Shown here in pieces: positions 43,741-53,680 of a stretch of DNA of 64,000 bases. The translations under genes were made by a program, and so were the position numbers. Numbering within the stretch: the stretch's first letter is position 1; the number at the start of each line of letters is the position of its first letter. The notes under the pieces were generated by a model, which worked only from the letters and a program-made list of their open reading frames with translations, was not told the origin of the DNA and searched no databases. Source of the DNA: Cryphonectria parasitica EP155 (taxonomy: Eukaryota; Ascomycota; Sordariomycetes; Diaporthales; Cryphonectriaceae); the NCBI RefSeq assembly GCF_011745365.1, contig NW_024468910.1, forward strand, positions 1,020,068 through 1,084,067, given 5' to 3'.

Positions 43741-43746
43741 TTTTTT
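43699..43746 (-). promoter_or_regulatory. -1 ribosomal frameshift signal between Gag-PR and Pol
   Basis: On the minus strand the gag frame ends CCA AAA AAC TGA. A AAA AAC (43,740-43,746) is a canonical X XXY YYZ slippery heptamer in the correct phase. After a 5-nt spacer (TGAGT) comes a 10-bp stem, GCTGGCAGCC (43,725-43,734) with GGCTGTCAGC (43,699-43,708), nine Watson-Crick pairs and one G-U. A one-base backward slip enters exactly the pol frame (KKLSAGSHPEG...). Confidence 0.88.
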
Positions 43747-46577
43747 GGTGTGGTTCTGTGTGAACCCTCCCCTTCAAGGAGTTTCTGACCGCCGATTGTG
43801 GTGACCAGTTGTACTCCTCCAAAGGCGAAGCTCGCACGGAGAAATCCGGGGATGGAGTGATCAAAGGAAAGCTTGGTCTGCATCACAAACGGCATTCCTA
43901 ACAGCACAGGATGATTTGGCGACATCAATCTGTCGTCGACGACATAGAATATCACCTGTTCAGAGAAGCCGCCACAGAAAACATCGGTTTCAAGAACTCC
44001 AACAAGCGCCATATCTGATCCATCGTACGTGCGTGAGATAACATTCGATGTTGGCACATAAGACAAGCGCATGCTCGAACACAGAGAGAGAGCTACCAAG
44101 CTCATTTCGGCACCTGTATCCAGCATTGCTCGTACAGGTTCATTCTCTTTACCTCCCAGCTGCAGAGGGATGTATGCCACCGGAGCGATGCTCCTATCTC
44201 GGATGCTGCTGAGAGCAGTCATGGAAGCCGTCACAGGAGGAAATGAGGATTTGTTGAAGGCTCGAATCATGTTAACAGTAGGCTTGACATAGCTAGGTTC
44301 AGCAACAAGAGACAAAGCTTGAACTGCGGGTGGTTGAGCCAGTCTCGAAAGGTACTCAGTAATGTCCCGAGTGTTGATAATCTGACCATCAATAAGCCCT
44401 TCAGGCTGGGAAAGCGTCGAGATTCCGGGTTTATGCTGCGATGAATTGGCTGATCCAGCAGTATCTACCTTGTGCAGGTCCGAGCCGGTTTGATTGTCGA
44501 GATCAACAACTTTTCGGGCTCCAGAGCTGACTCCTTGAAGACTGTGAATCAGACGGGCTCCCCATCCTGGTAACATGACTGTCATCTCCCGGCCTGAGAC
44601 CTTCAACGGGTGGTCTAGGAACTGATTCAGGAGCTTGTCACTAATGGCCTGAACTGTTGGCTCTCTGTCCAGACTGTTGGATTGCTTGTTGGATTCCTCT
44701 GGTCCAATATTCCCGAAATGTGTAGGGACCTCAACAGTCCTCACACTTGCATCTCCTCCAACCTCACCATCATCATACCCAGCCTCCCCAACACGGCGCT
44801 TCTTTGCTTCACCCGCGTTTACCTGGGCTTGGACAGGCCCAACACCCACAGCATTGATGCTGGGAAGCTTTGGTAGGTACAGTTCGGCTTGGGCTGGAGT
44901 GAGATATGACTTCCCCACTTGAATCTCACCAGCATTGCTGAGGATCTCAATGTTGTTGGTCCTGTACTGATTGTTGCGTCTGGGAACGGGGTCGGTCTCT
45001 TCCCACAGTGTCTTATTCTTGGCCATCTCAGGGTCTCCACGCCATTTCTCGTCCTCTTGGACCAGGCTGACATATCGAGAGATCCAAGGATCCTCAACAC
45101 CCTTCAGCCGCTGATCCTCACAGAGACCGAGGATCAGACGGATCATACCGCCTTTGGGGTTATCTCGAGCGGACATGACCTGGCCATATGACACTGGTTT
45201 TGACCTAGAGTCCAGAAACTCCGAGCGATTGCCAAGATGCCACTCTGGCTTCGCTAATGCTGGAGCATAGCAAATGCCACAGTCCATAACAGTACGGAGT
45301 TCCACGCACTCATGAGCTCCATGGGACTTCGACCCACAGCCGTAGCACCTGCGCAGAGTTCCGTCCTTCTTCAGGATTTCATTGATCTCCGCTCGCCATG
45401 CTTCAGAGTACTGCTCCCCCTCGTCCTCCGGACTTGTGTAGGTAACACCCATCTGCAAGGAATTTGCATTCCCCTGGGGAGGATTCCTCGCAGAAACAGT
45501 TTGGGGACGCCTGATCAGTTGTGAGATCTCCTGTAGAGCCTTGGTTTGGTCATACGAGACATCCCGCGTCTGTCTGAGAGCATCAGTCTGCAGCTTTAAG
45601 GATTTTGCCATTGCAATTTGGTCAATGCGGAGTTGCTCCATCATTGAAGCCAACTGGTTGTATCCTTGGTCGCTCTTCTGAGCAGGTTCAGCCTTCAAGA
45701 TCTGCTTAGTCGGTTCAGGCTGAGCTTGCCAATCACGAGTTGACTGTTGAGGCGGTTGATAGTACGATGGCCCTACTGCTTGTCCCGACGGGTTCATCGG
45801 TTGACTGGGAGCACTATGCATCGGATGTGGAACAGGAACGGGCCGTGTCTGGTCAAGGACCGGCTGAGGTGGAGGCATAGGAGGACCTTGGAATTGAGCC
45901 TGTTGATGAAGTTGAAGGTTGGTAGCACCGGAGGCAAGTTGGTCTTGAGTCTCCTCCTGGAGTGCTTCACGATGAACCTCCAACAGCTTTTCCATAAGGT
46001 AAGGCCACTTCTTGTCGCTGACGCTTTCGGCAGTAACACCATGGTCAGCTCGGAGGCGCTTGATCCAGGTCGAAGGGAGCTTCATCCATGCTTCTGCCAC
46101 AGGTTGACTGTCTCTGATCTTAAGACGAGTGAGAGCGTTGTCATAGTCCACAATGAACGACCAGAGGCTAGCGGCATCGGTAATGAAACGGTTGTTGATG
46201 ATGTTCAGGCGCTCCTGCTCGGGGGTGTACGCCTGGAGATGGTCCCAAGGGCGATAAGCAACCAACAGTCGCTCCTTCTGTTCATCCCAAGTTTTGGCGC
46301 TTGTAGTGAATCTCTCCACTTCTCCGGCAACGATTGTGTCTGTACAGAAGCCTTTCATGAAGTTGAGTGCTTGAGTGTCATCAATCCCTTTGATCTGACG
46401 CCACCAGTCGAATCGCTTCAGCCACGAGGAGACTTCCACACGGGCAAACAACGTCAACCCACCACCAGCAAGCTCACTGTGGGAGGGGAACCTGAAGTTC
46501 TGACCATAGTGGTTGTTGGCCAGGTGGTCGGCCGAACTGGGTGTCTGATTGGAAGAGCCCTCAGACGTGGAGGCCAT
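43737..46577 (-). CDS. gag: Gag-protease polyprotein, family C
   Basis: Chosen start MASTSEGSSNQTPSS at 46,577 (context AAGATGGCC). The frame is open without stops to 47,555, near the LTR, with other ATGs at 46,886 and about 47,388, so the true start is uncertain. The capsid-like region is residues 1-230 (EVSSWLKRFDWWRQIKGIDD; RPWDHLQAYTPEQERLNII). A Pro/Gln-rich linker and a canonical zinc knuckle CYGCGSKSHGAHEC (CX2CX4HX4C) follow. The C-terminal aspartic protease has active site LDTGAEMSLV and the HPVLLGMPF strand. The frame ends in TGA inside the frameshift signal at 43,737. It packages element RNA and matures the polyproteins. Confidence 0.92.
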   Translation of the reverse strand: MASTSEGSSNQTPSSADHLANNHYGQNFRFPSHSELAGGGLTLFARVEVSSWLKRFDWWRQIKGIDDTQALNFMKGFCTDTIVAGEVERFTTSAKTWDEQKERLLVAYRPWDHLQAYTPEQERLNIINNRFITDAASLWSFIVDYDNALTRLKIRDSQPVAEAWMKLPSTWIKRLRADHGVTAESVSDKKWPYLMEKLLEVHREALQEETQDQLASGATNLQLHQQAQFQGPPMPPPQPVLDQTRPVPVPHPMHSAPSQPMNPSGQAVGPSYYQPPQQSTRDWQAQPEPTKQILKAEPAQKSDQGYNQLASMMEQLRIDQIAMAKSLKLQTDALRQTRDVSYDQTKALQEISQLIRRPQTVSARNPPQGNANSLQMGVTYTSPEDEGEQYSEAWRAEINEILKKDGTLRRCYGCGSKSHGAHECVELRTVMDCGICYAPALAKPEWHLGNRSEFLDSRSKPVSYGQVMSARDNPKGGMIRLILGLCEDQRLKGVEDPWISRYVSLVQEDEKWRGDPEMAKNKTLWEETDPVPRRNNQYRTNNIEILSNAGEIQVGKSYLTPAQAELYLPKLPSINAVGVGPVQAQVNAGEAKKRRVGEAGYDDGEVGGDASVRTVEVPTHFGNIGPEESNKQSNSLDREPTVQAISDKLLNQFLDHPLKVSGREMTVMLPGWGARLIHSLQGVSSGARKVVDLDNQTGSDLHKVDTAGSANSSQHKPGISTLSQPEGLIDGQIINTRDITEYLSRLAQPPAVQALSLVAEPSYVKPTVNMIRAFNKSSFPPVTASMTALSSIRDRSIAPVAYIPLQLGGKENEPVRAMLDTGAEMSLVALSLCSSMRLSYVPTSNVISRTYDGSDMALVGVLETDVFCGGFSEQVIFYVVDDRLMSPNHPVLLGMPFVMQTKLSFDHSIPGFLRASFAFGGVQLVTTIGGQKLLEGEGSHRTTPKN

Positions 46578-47550
46578 CTTCCCTCTTGGTTGTCGCTTCC
46601 TCCGATGTTTCTTTGCCTTCCTGGTTCGAGGTCCTTGAGTTGAGGGCGCCACAGCCGGAATGCCTTCCGTATCCTGCGGAAGACAATACTGTGGAGGTCG
46701 AGGGGGTTCAGGTGCTTGAGGGAGGTTCAGTCTGTGAGTGGAGCGTGCATGAGGTCTGTCTTGTGATGAACAACAAGGGATTGAGTTGGCTGTTCTGTGC
46801 TGCACTGGGATTTCCTTTATCAATAGTCCTGCCAACCAATGGAGGCATTTCTGACCAGGTGTAAGGCGTCGATTAAAGTTCGACATCGGATGATGTCGTC
46901 GTAATCCTCGACCTCTATTCCTCGTGTGCACTGACGGTTCCTCATCTTCACCTCCCTGTGTCCTTCGCTTTTGGGATAATGCAACCAGCAAGCTTTTGAT
47001 CCAAAGGATCAATGTGGCCAGACGTGTCCAGGTAGAGCGTGCTGATCGGACCATCGCAAGGAGCACAGACCTTGTTAACCATGCCACTTTTCTCTGCAGA
47101 GTACCATCCACCAAAAGCATCCCACTCTGTAATTTAACCATGGACCCACATCCGACATGGTTAAACTTTCCGCTGCAGCCTGTACAGGTCTGAGCCGTAT
47201 CAGCTTCTGTATAGGATCGTTGATTGATGTGGGAAATGTTGGAAAAAGGAATTCGTTTCTTCGTAATATTGGCCCGCGGGCTCAACGCATCGTTCACCGG
47301 CCCACGACCAGAACTCACACCACTCCTCCTCTGTCCACCCATCTCCCCTCTACGAGAGGTCTCAGGCATGACCCAGAGTCCAGACATGATGCACAGCCTG
47401 TCGTGTAAGCGTGATAGATAAAGGAAATAAAAGAGCTCAGCAGGGAAAAAGAGTGCGCCCGTCCATAGGGTAAACTTGCTGCTCTTACTGATCCTCACGA
47501 ACTGTAACGCAAACAGCCCTGAGCTACCAGCCTGAACAGCTAAGTCCACA

Positions 47551-47562
47551 CTCACCGCACCA
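47551..47562 (-). promoter_or_regulatory. Primer-binding site, family C
   Basis: One base from the 5' LTR, the minus strand reads TGGTGCGGTGAG. It begins with TGG, complementary to a tRNA CCA end (a tRNA ending CTCACCGCACCA would pair over 12 nt). I cannot name the tRNA. Confidence 0.6.
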
Positions 47563-47563
47563 T

Positions 47564-47882
47564 TGAACCAGAACTAGGGCGCCGTCGCCCTCGAAAGAAA
47601 GAGGGACAAACAGCTGCCGAAGCAATGGGCAAGGGCTCATGCAACCCAAGCGTGCCTGTACAGATGAGGACAGCAAACTAAGGCCACACGGGCGCAAGAA
47701 CAGGGTGAAAAACCTGTCTTAGACCTGTCCAAAGGGTTCAAAATTGAAAAGAAGAGAAAGGATGCTTGATTGTTGCTTATAGCTAAAGAATTTGAAAAGT
47801 GGGTGGTATCCTTTATATGTATGAGGACCCTTGACCCACTGTACTCCACGTCCCACGGACTACCACCCTGGCCACCACAACA
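47564..47882 (-). repeat. 5' LTR with promoter, family C (319 bp)
   Basis: Identical to 35,577-35,895. The minus-strand TATAAAG at 47,811-47,817 is the likely TATA box. ATAG follows as the target duplication. Confidence 0.97.
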
Positions 47883-48205
47883 ATAGCTTTAGAACTTAAT
47901 CGATTTTCTTATTACTTCGTATAATGCAGATTAAGAATAAGGAAAAAATGATCTGCATATCAGTGCATTGCAGTATAGTTTAAAAGCAGCTTGTTTATAC
48001 AGAGGGTGATTAATAGTCTTGTTATATCTACAAGTAACTCTGATAATCTCGACTTGCCTGCAGATAGAGATAATAGAACAAAGATTCTATCTGCAATATC
48101 ACTGCCTAAGCTTAGAAGAAGCATTACTTAAGTATATTTTCAGTACAGATCAGTATTAAAGACTTTTTGACTGTTTAGTAGTAACCTTGTATAACACTAT
48201 CAAAA

Positions 48206-49606
48206 TCAAGTATACAATAAGTCTCGAAGTTCTAAAGCTTCTCTTGGCCCTAGTAGGATAAGAATGTAAGCACTACTATCTGCTGCAGCAGGAATCTTCA
48301 TTGAAACACAGCCCGTTAAACCATTTCCTGCTTGAGCATCTACCTGATATGTCGGGGTAGCGAAAATTGCATTTGCAATTTGTTAGCTAAAAAACCTATC
48401 AATATTTGCAATGCAGCACTCTCTCAGAAAGATATCAGGAAGAGAGTAAACCTTTTAGCCATGAGGCAAATATATATAACGATAACCATCCTTCATCTCT
48501 ACCTGTATATTAAACAACATGTAAGCAATGTGTTCAATCTTGGTACTCATAACCTCTATCCTTAGCAGATACTCCATAGAGCCTTGCAACATATGTACCA
48601 TCGAAACCGCTACTCTTACTTAACTAGGCTAGCCGGGTAGAACTTGCTTAACAACGGCTTCAGCGAGGTAGAGAGGGAAGATGCTCGCGCACTTATCGAT
48701 GGAAGCGTTCGTGAGAACATATTGATCTCCGGTAAAGAGCTTGAATAGATTGACGATGATGGGAGGGGGTTGGCGCGATGTGGTTATAGACTGCAGTATT
48801 CGGGAGGGTTGTGTCGGCATCATGGGTTGGATCGTTGTAGAGTCTGTGCTGTTGCTATGCCTAGCGCTGTATCCTTCTGCCTGCCAAACGTTTCCCGTAT
48901 CCTGAGAGCCTTCTGCCTGCCGAATATCTCCCGTGTCCTGCGAGCCTTCTGCAGCGCTGCATTCCCTTTCAGCATCATTGCTAACGCTGGTAGAGTCAAG
49001 TACCCGTTCGAAATGCGCTCGTTATTCAGAACCCATCTTTTCGTTCAGCTGTCTTGCAAGTGCTTAGCATGTTCCGACATCTAGCTGATTTATGCGATTG
49101 AATAGCTCTCTGCAGTTTTTTCTACTCGGAATATGGCCAGTAGATTCTATCTTATCTTTTATCAGAGAATACGCAGCCCAGACCGCTATGCCGCCATATT
49201 CGTAAAAGATCTTTTCCAACGTATTCTGGCCCACGCTTTGTATTTTTTGTAAGTCTGTAGCAAATTTTCGCGGGAGCTTTCGACAGTCTTGGATTTGCTT
49301 AAGGATCTCGTTAAGATTATCGTGGCTTCTGGGGTTTATAGCTGAGTCGTGGCTGGCTTGATCTCAACTTCCAGATTTACTGCATGCTATAAGGAGTGGT
49401 GATGCGGTGTGCATAAAGTAGCTTCGAGAACAAGTGTTGTGATTAATAAGTGGAGTAGAACAAATAGCATAGCTTCTAAAAAACTCGGATTCTGCAGATT
49501 CGTTGCAGCACTTGTCGCTGCACTTGTTGCTGCACGAGCCAATCATGCGAGCTGGGTGAGCGGATGAGCTCGTGCCTGGCCTTAATCCAACTCTCGTGCA
49601 AGGCAT
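48206..49606 (-). pseudogene. Hypothetical ~466-codon gene, RIP-inactivated
   Basis: One minus-strand frame is protein-like from MPCTRVGLRPGTSSS (49,606) to LLGPREALELRDLLYT, with a stop at 48,206. The middle reads NLNEILKQIQDCRKLPRKFA, VGQNTLEKIFYEYGGIAVWA and AYSLIKDKIESTGHIPSRKN. A 12-residue repeat (EGSQDTGDIRQA/EGSQDTGNVWQA, about 48,880-48,955) follows, then VNLFKLFTGDQYVLTNASID, and late AGNGLTGCVSMKIPAAADSS. Internal stops at about 49,364, 49,080, 49,035, 48,629, 48,620, 48,455 and 48,389 are each one C->T from Gln/Arg codons. I recognise no family. The frame also extends upstream to 49,699 without an ATG. Confidence 0.55.
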
Positions 49607-49844
49607 CACTGCAGGCTCCTTTTCCTCAAGCTGCCTGTGCACGCTAAAGATACCGGGGGGCAGGCCCCTGCCCGTATGTGGCGGTGCTAGTCTTGTCAAG
49701 AAAAACCAGTCTGATTGGCTATAGGCGGTTACTTAGGGGTCCTTCTCGAAGGTTCCTACTAAACAGTACTCAGATACCACCTGGAGCTGCACTGCACAGC
49801 CCAAACAACTCACTCAACTAACTACTACTGCGAAATAGTCTATA

Positions 49845-50249
49845 TTATAACCTATCTAATATGCAGATCACAAAGCAGATCGCATAAAACAATAGACAGG
49901 AAAAGCTAACAACTAGGATCTAATATTTAGAACAAAAGTGCTTATATAATCAAGGTTTAGAGTTGCAAAGAAGGGATAATCGAAGGAGTTGGCCAGCGAG
50001 TCTAGCAACTTATACTAAAGAGCAGGGTATCTAATCTTATATTATTTACTATATAGATAGATCTTGTTTATAGCTTTCCAGTTGCTAATCTAAGTTCTGA
50101 GTATATAAATATTTGAAAGCTCTAAAGGCAGTGAATACTTGTATTAGAGATTGTTTTCTATTTAAGGCTTGTATTTAGCACTGCTTATATTAGCATAAAC
50201 CTTTCGAAATACTTTGAAATCTTCAGATAACTGCAGTGCTTATTATAAT
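49845..50249 (+). repeat. RIP-decayed solo LTR, family A-like
   Basis: From TATTATAACCTATCTAATAT to GCAGTGCTTATTATA. It aligns end to end with the 461-bp family A LTR, including AGATCACAAAGCAGATC near the start and TTAGCATAAACCTTTCG near the end. No internal element remains. Confidence 0.75.
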
Positions 50250-50609
50250 GATAATTGCTAATAATACTTCTATATAGAACAGCAATTAACTTAGCAACAA
50301 TGCTGCCTTCTTTGATAAGAAATAAGCTGTTCAATAGATTGTGCCTGCAGACTATAAAAGAAAACCCTACTTCCTCAAATGCAGGCTTATCATATTTCAA
50401 AAACATAGAAAGGCCTTATAATATATAAGAGGCAGTGGAGAAAGTAATCTTCAAATTAACATTGGAGTTTATATTCGATATTTATGCAAAAGTAGTTGTA
50501 TTATAAAACTACAATAGTTTTGCAGAATATGCAAACAGAGCTTTATAGCTGTACAAAACAGAATTCGAGCAATATCAACTGCTCTATAAGCCGAAGTATG
50601 CTCATGTAG

Positions 50610-50888
50610 TGAATCAGAACTGGGGCGCTGTCGCTCTCGAGAAGAAGAGAACGGCTGCTGAAGCAATGAGCAAGGGCTCATGCAACCCAAGCATGCCTGT
50701 AAAAACAAGGACAGTAAACTAAAGCCACACGGGCATAAGAACAGGGTGAAAAACCTGTCTTAGACCTGTCTAGAGGGTTCAAAATAGAAAAGAGAAGAGA
50801 AGTTGCTTAATTATTGTCTTTTAGCTAAAGAATTTGAAAAGTGAGTGGTATCCTTTATATGTGTAAGAACCCTTGACCTGCTTTACTT
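50610..50888 (-). repeat. Decayed solo LTR, family C
   Basis: TGAATCAGAACTGGGGCGCTGTCGC..., GAACAGGGTGAAAAACCTGTCTTAGACC..., GGTATCCTTTATATGTG. It is clearly homologous to the 319-bp LTR at 35,577 with mostly transition changes and loses similarity before the terminal 30 bp. It shows an older round of family C activity at this locus. Confidence 0.85.
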
Positions 50889-52219
50889 ACATTTATAGTC
50901 TTGAAGCATGCTATGCTGACTATCAAAACTGTTCTTTCAAACTATATAATGAATATGCTATAGCACAGCCCAAACGCCACCCAATTCTTAACTAGAGAAT
51001 GCTATTGAGTGAAGACAGGTTATGCAATTCTCTACTAGTTGATTTTCCATCTCCTATCTGCAGAGCTGGCTCTCTGCAATTGCCTACACAATATACAAGC
51101 CGAGGAAATCAGGTAGTGCCTTAATAGAAGCACCTATATAAACATAATAATTTAGACTTAGTTTGTTAAATAAATAAATATTAAGGATATTATGATAGAT
51201 TTACAGTTTAATAATTTTAGTATATGCTCAGCTTAAGGGAATAGAAGATTGATAATATTCTGAGCTAGTCTAATATCTAGAAATATAAAGCAATCTTGAT
51301 TGTTTACCCAGAACAATCTTGTTCTAATAGTCTGTATTCTCTGTATTAGGTTGAGAGAATTCCTTGACAACTCTAGTTCAGAAGAGACTAAACGCCAGAC
51401 AGGTTGATAGAATCTCCTAGTTTGTTATAGCAAAGTCAAGAGTACACCCTTCGATTTTTTGTTAGATTTAATAATCCCTAGGGAAGTCAGAATCTCTAAT
51501 AATCAATTGAGAGCAGCGATAAACAATGCTTCAGCCAGATTCAGGGATATTATATCTCTGAACCTTTGAAAACGAGAGTTGTTTGTCTTCTTTGCAAGGA
51601 CAATCAGAAGGCCTATAGGCTTTTTTGAGTCATATTTCCGATGCGACCTTGCCTAAAGCCAATAATGCATAATACAACTAGAAGGGGACCGCATTTTCGT
51701 AGAACATCGAAGAGAAATTCTCGAAATTTTTGCAGCTGAGGCTGCATACTAGCCGCTTAACTAAATAGACCTATACTCTTCGAGAGCAGCATTCGAGCCC
51801 GCTTCTTCAAAGCAGTAGGGCTAGCGAGCACATTTTCTAGACTTTGCCATGCTTGCAAGGCAGAAATAGGGAGTTGACGTTGCTGTTATAGATGCCAATG
51901 TGCCAACACAGGGAAATTCCAGCTGTTATGCGACGCATTCATAATGTATGAAACCCTGATAATAAGAGGAGAAATGTACTCAAAAGCAATCAACAGCTTC
52001 AGAATTGGGAATCAAAGAGCGAGCATACTTTAGATTCAACAAGAACAATTACGTAGAGACACTCTTTTCATTTGCTCATGAACTATGACCCATGTTTATG
52101 CTCAAGAAAGTGCCTGCCGAATATATCTAAACCAGCGAAATACCCAACCTTGAATACCAGCCCCCAGCATGCAAAGAACACTGCCAGTCTCAGGCTGCTG
52201 CATGCTCTTTCATTAGAAT
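50889..52219. other. AT-rich interval without a supportable gene
   Basis: No frame of useful length. A few minus-strand stretches near 51,480-51,720 look vaguely coding but are too broken to assign. I see no terminal repeats. Confidence 0.45.
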
Positions 52220-52529
52220 CTAGCAATAGGTGAAGGAGTAGCAATTAAACACTGACCAATGAAGACTGGTTTTGTCCTTGATAGGGATATTTTTTGAGCA
52301 CATCCGACAAAGCATTATATGCTCTTGATCTTGGTATACAGCACCCACATAAGATTCGAGATGTTGTTTTGTATTGATAGAGTATATCAAGAGAGCCGTG
52401 TTTGCATATGTTGCAGTATCTCGGTCCCAGTATTGCTCGTGGTGACTCTTTGGTATACCGATCCATCCTGTAGAAAACAAGAAAAGCTGGACTTCAAGGA
52501 TAAGGATGTTCCTAGGACATAAGACACAT
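52220..52529 (-). pseudogene. Gene remnant that was the target of the family B insertion
   Basis: Minus frames here (for example ATYANTALLIYSINTKQHLE, SYVGAVYQDQEHIMLC) can be continued across the insertion point when 52,525-52,529 is joined to 59,966 onward, so the CACAT target duplication lies inside an older transcribed or coding unit. Two overlapping frames are equally plausible and I recognise no domain. Confidence 0.3.
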
Positions 52530-52977
52530 TGTAATGAGCACTGCAGTTATCCGAAGATTCCTTAAGTACTGATTGAGTTTATGCTAACAAGAGCGATATC
52601 AAAGTGTAAGTCCTTGAATACGGAAACGTACAAGTCCTGGTGAAAGTGCAAGTGTTCACTGCCTTTGGAGCTATCCAAGTGTGTAACAAATGAATACTTA
52701 GATTAACGACTGAAGAGCTATGTACTGAATCTATCTAATGGTAATGAACGTGTTCTTATATATCCAGCTCTTCAGTTCTGACTATCCTGACTATGTTCCG
52801 ATTCCTCATAGTCGTTTCCTAAATATGTTGACTATATCCATAGTTGACATAGTCGCGCTAGTAACCCTAACCCGGGTTACGTAATCCTTATTGGCTGTCT
52901 TGATGTTGAGTCATGACACCTGGTCCTTCTGTTAGTTGGGCGTGTTTCAGGACCTGCATGTTGGATGGGTCATAACA
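52530..52977 (-). repeat. 3' LTR, family B (448 bp)
   Basis: TGTAATGAGC...GGGTCATAACA on the plus strand. It pairs with 59,513-59,960 and contains CCCTAACCCGGG near 52,864. Confidence 0.96.
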
Positions 52978-52990
52978 TCATCTCCCTCCT
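52978..52990 (-). promoter_or_regulatory. Polypurine tract, family B element
   Basis: Minus-strand AGGAGGGAGATGA against the 3' LTR, identical to the family A copy at 25,971. Confidence 0.7.
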
Positions 52991-53070
52991 ATGGATCGTT
53001 GTCCTCAACGATCTTTCGTAAGTTTTCTCGGCTGTTCTCCCTGTCGTGTGTCGTGCCTTCCTAATCCATC

Positions 53071-53673
53071 ATGTCGAGCAGAGTTAACAAATCTCGCGTT
53101 CGCAAACCCTCCTCTGTCCCAAAAAGTACCCAAGATCGAAATCTCTTGGTTTCCCGCCTCTTGGAGAATTTTGTCGAGATGCCCGTCTGTTCCTATTGCG
53201 AGGGGCGCGGTTTCGGATCCTGCAAGGTGTCTCCCGGAGACTCTTCTCGTTGCATCGAATGTGTTCGTCTGGGTCGCTCCAAGTGCGACGTCATGGGTCC
53301 TTCCCCTGAGGAGCTTCGCAATATCGCCACCCAACATCGAAAGTTGGAGGACGAGATTGAGAAGAGGGAGACCGAGCTTCTCCGTCTGCGTCAACAGAAG
53401 CGGATGTGGTCCGAGAAGATGAAACGTGCCCTGCGTCGTGGTATTACTCGCGTGGAAGAATTGGATCGTGTGGAGGCTGAAGAGCGCGAGGCCGAGCGTC
53501 GTGCCGCGGAGGAGGAGCAGCGTGTTGCTGAGACATCGGTTCCCGAGGGTCCTCTTCCTGAGGGACTTCCTCCCTGGGTGCCCGACTTCGATTTCTTGTC
53601 TGGCTTTCTGGCTGAGGGCGGCGCGGTTCCTGGCCCTTCCGAGGATCGTTCCGGGGCGGAGCGCTCTTCCTAG
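53071..53673 (+). CDS. Intact antisense accessory gene: 200-aa Zn2Cys6-like cluster + coiled-coil protein
   Basis: Opposite to gag-pol, between the 3' LTR and pol, ending 7 bp from the pol stop (convergent). Residues 1-36 are basic. The cluster is C40-x2-C43-x7-C51-x9-C61-x2-C64-x7-C72 (PVCSYCEGRGFGSC, RCIECVRLGRSKCDV), close to the Gal4-type C-x2-C-x6-C-x5-12-C-x2-C-x6-8-C but one residue longer in loop 1. Residues 80-150 are a charged coiled coil (EELRNIATQHRKLEDEIEKR). The tail is acidic and hydrophobic (PPWVPDFDFLSGFLAEGG), like an activation domain. The start is either ATG 53,071 or, if the GTAAGT at 53,020 and the CTAAT/CAG near 53,060-53,078 form a leader intron, ATG 53,179 (MPVCSYC), which all copies keep. 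A DNA-binding or regulatory role is inference. Confidence 0.85.
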   Translation: MSSRVNKSRVRKPSSVPKSTQDRNLLVSRLLENFVEMPVCSYCEGRGFGSCKVSPGDSSRCIECVRLGRSKCDVMGPSPEELRNIATQHRKLEDEIEKRETELLRLRQQKRMWSEKMKRALRRGITRVEELDRVEAEEREAERRAAEEEQRVAETSVPEGPLPEGLPPWVPDFDFLSGFLAEGGAVPGPSEDRSGAERSS

Positions 53674-53680
53674 GTGGTTG

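Larger units (their letters stand above)
35577..47882 (-). mobile_element. 12.3-kb intact Ty3/gypsy element (family C) carrying a two-gene passenger module
   Basis: Two 319-bp LTRs that are identical as far as I can align them, with TG...CA ends and a 4-bp target duplication ATAG. Minus-strand order is 5' LTR (right), primer-binding site, leader, Gag-protease, -1 frameshift signal, RT-RNase H-integrase, a plus-strand spliced gene, a minus-strand 554-codon gene, polypurine tract, 3' LTR. No frame is interrupted and GC content is normal, in sharp contrast to the RIP-mutated flanks. The insertion must be recent. Unlike families A and B, pol has no chromodomain and ends in an acidic tail. Confidence 0.95.

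Noticed and set aside
45747..46643. 298-codon plus-strand open frame
   Set aside because: Shadow of the family C gag region, whose capsid and linker codon pattern leaves the complement open. Other plus frames in 39.9-47.5 kb are rejected for the same reason.
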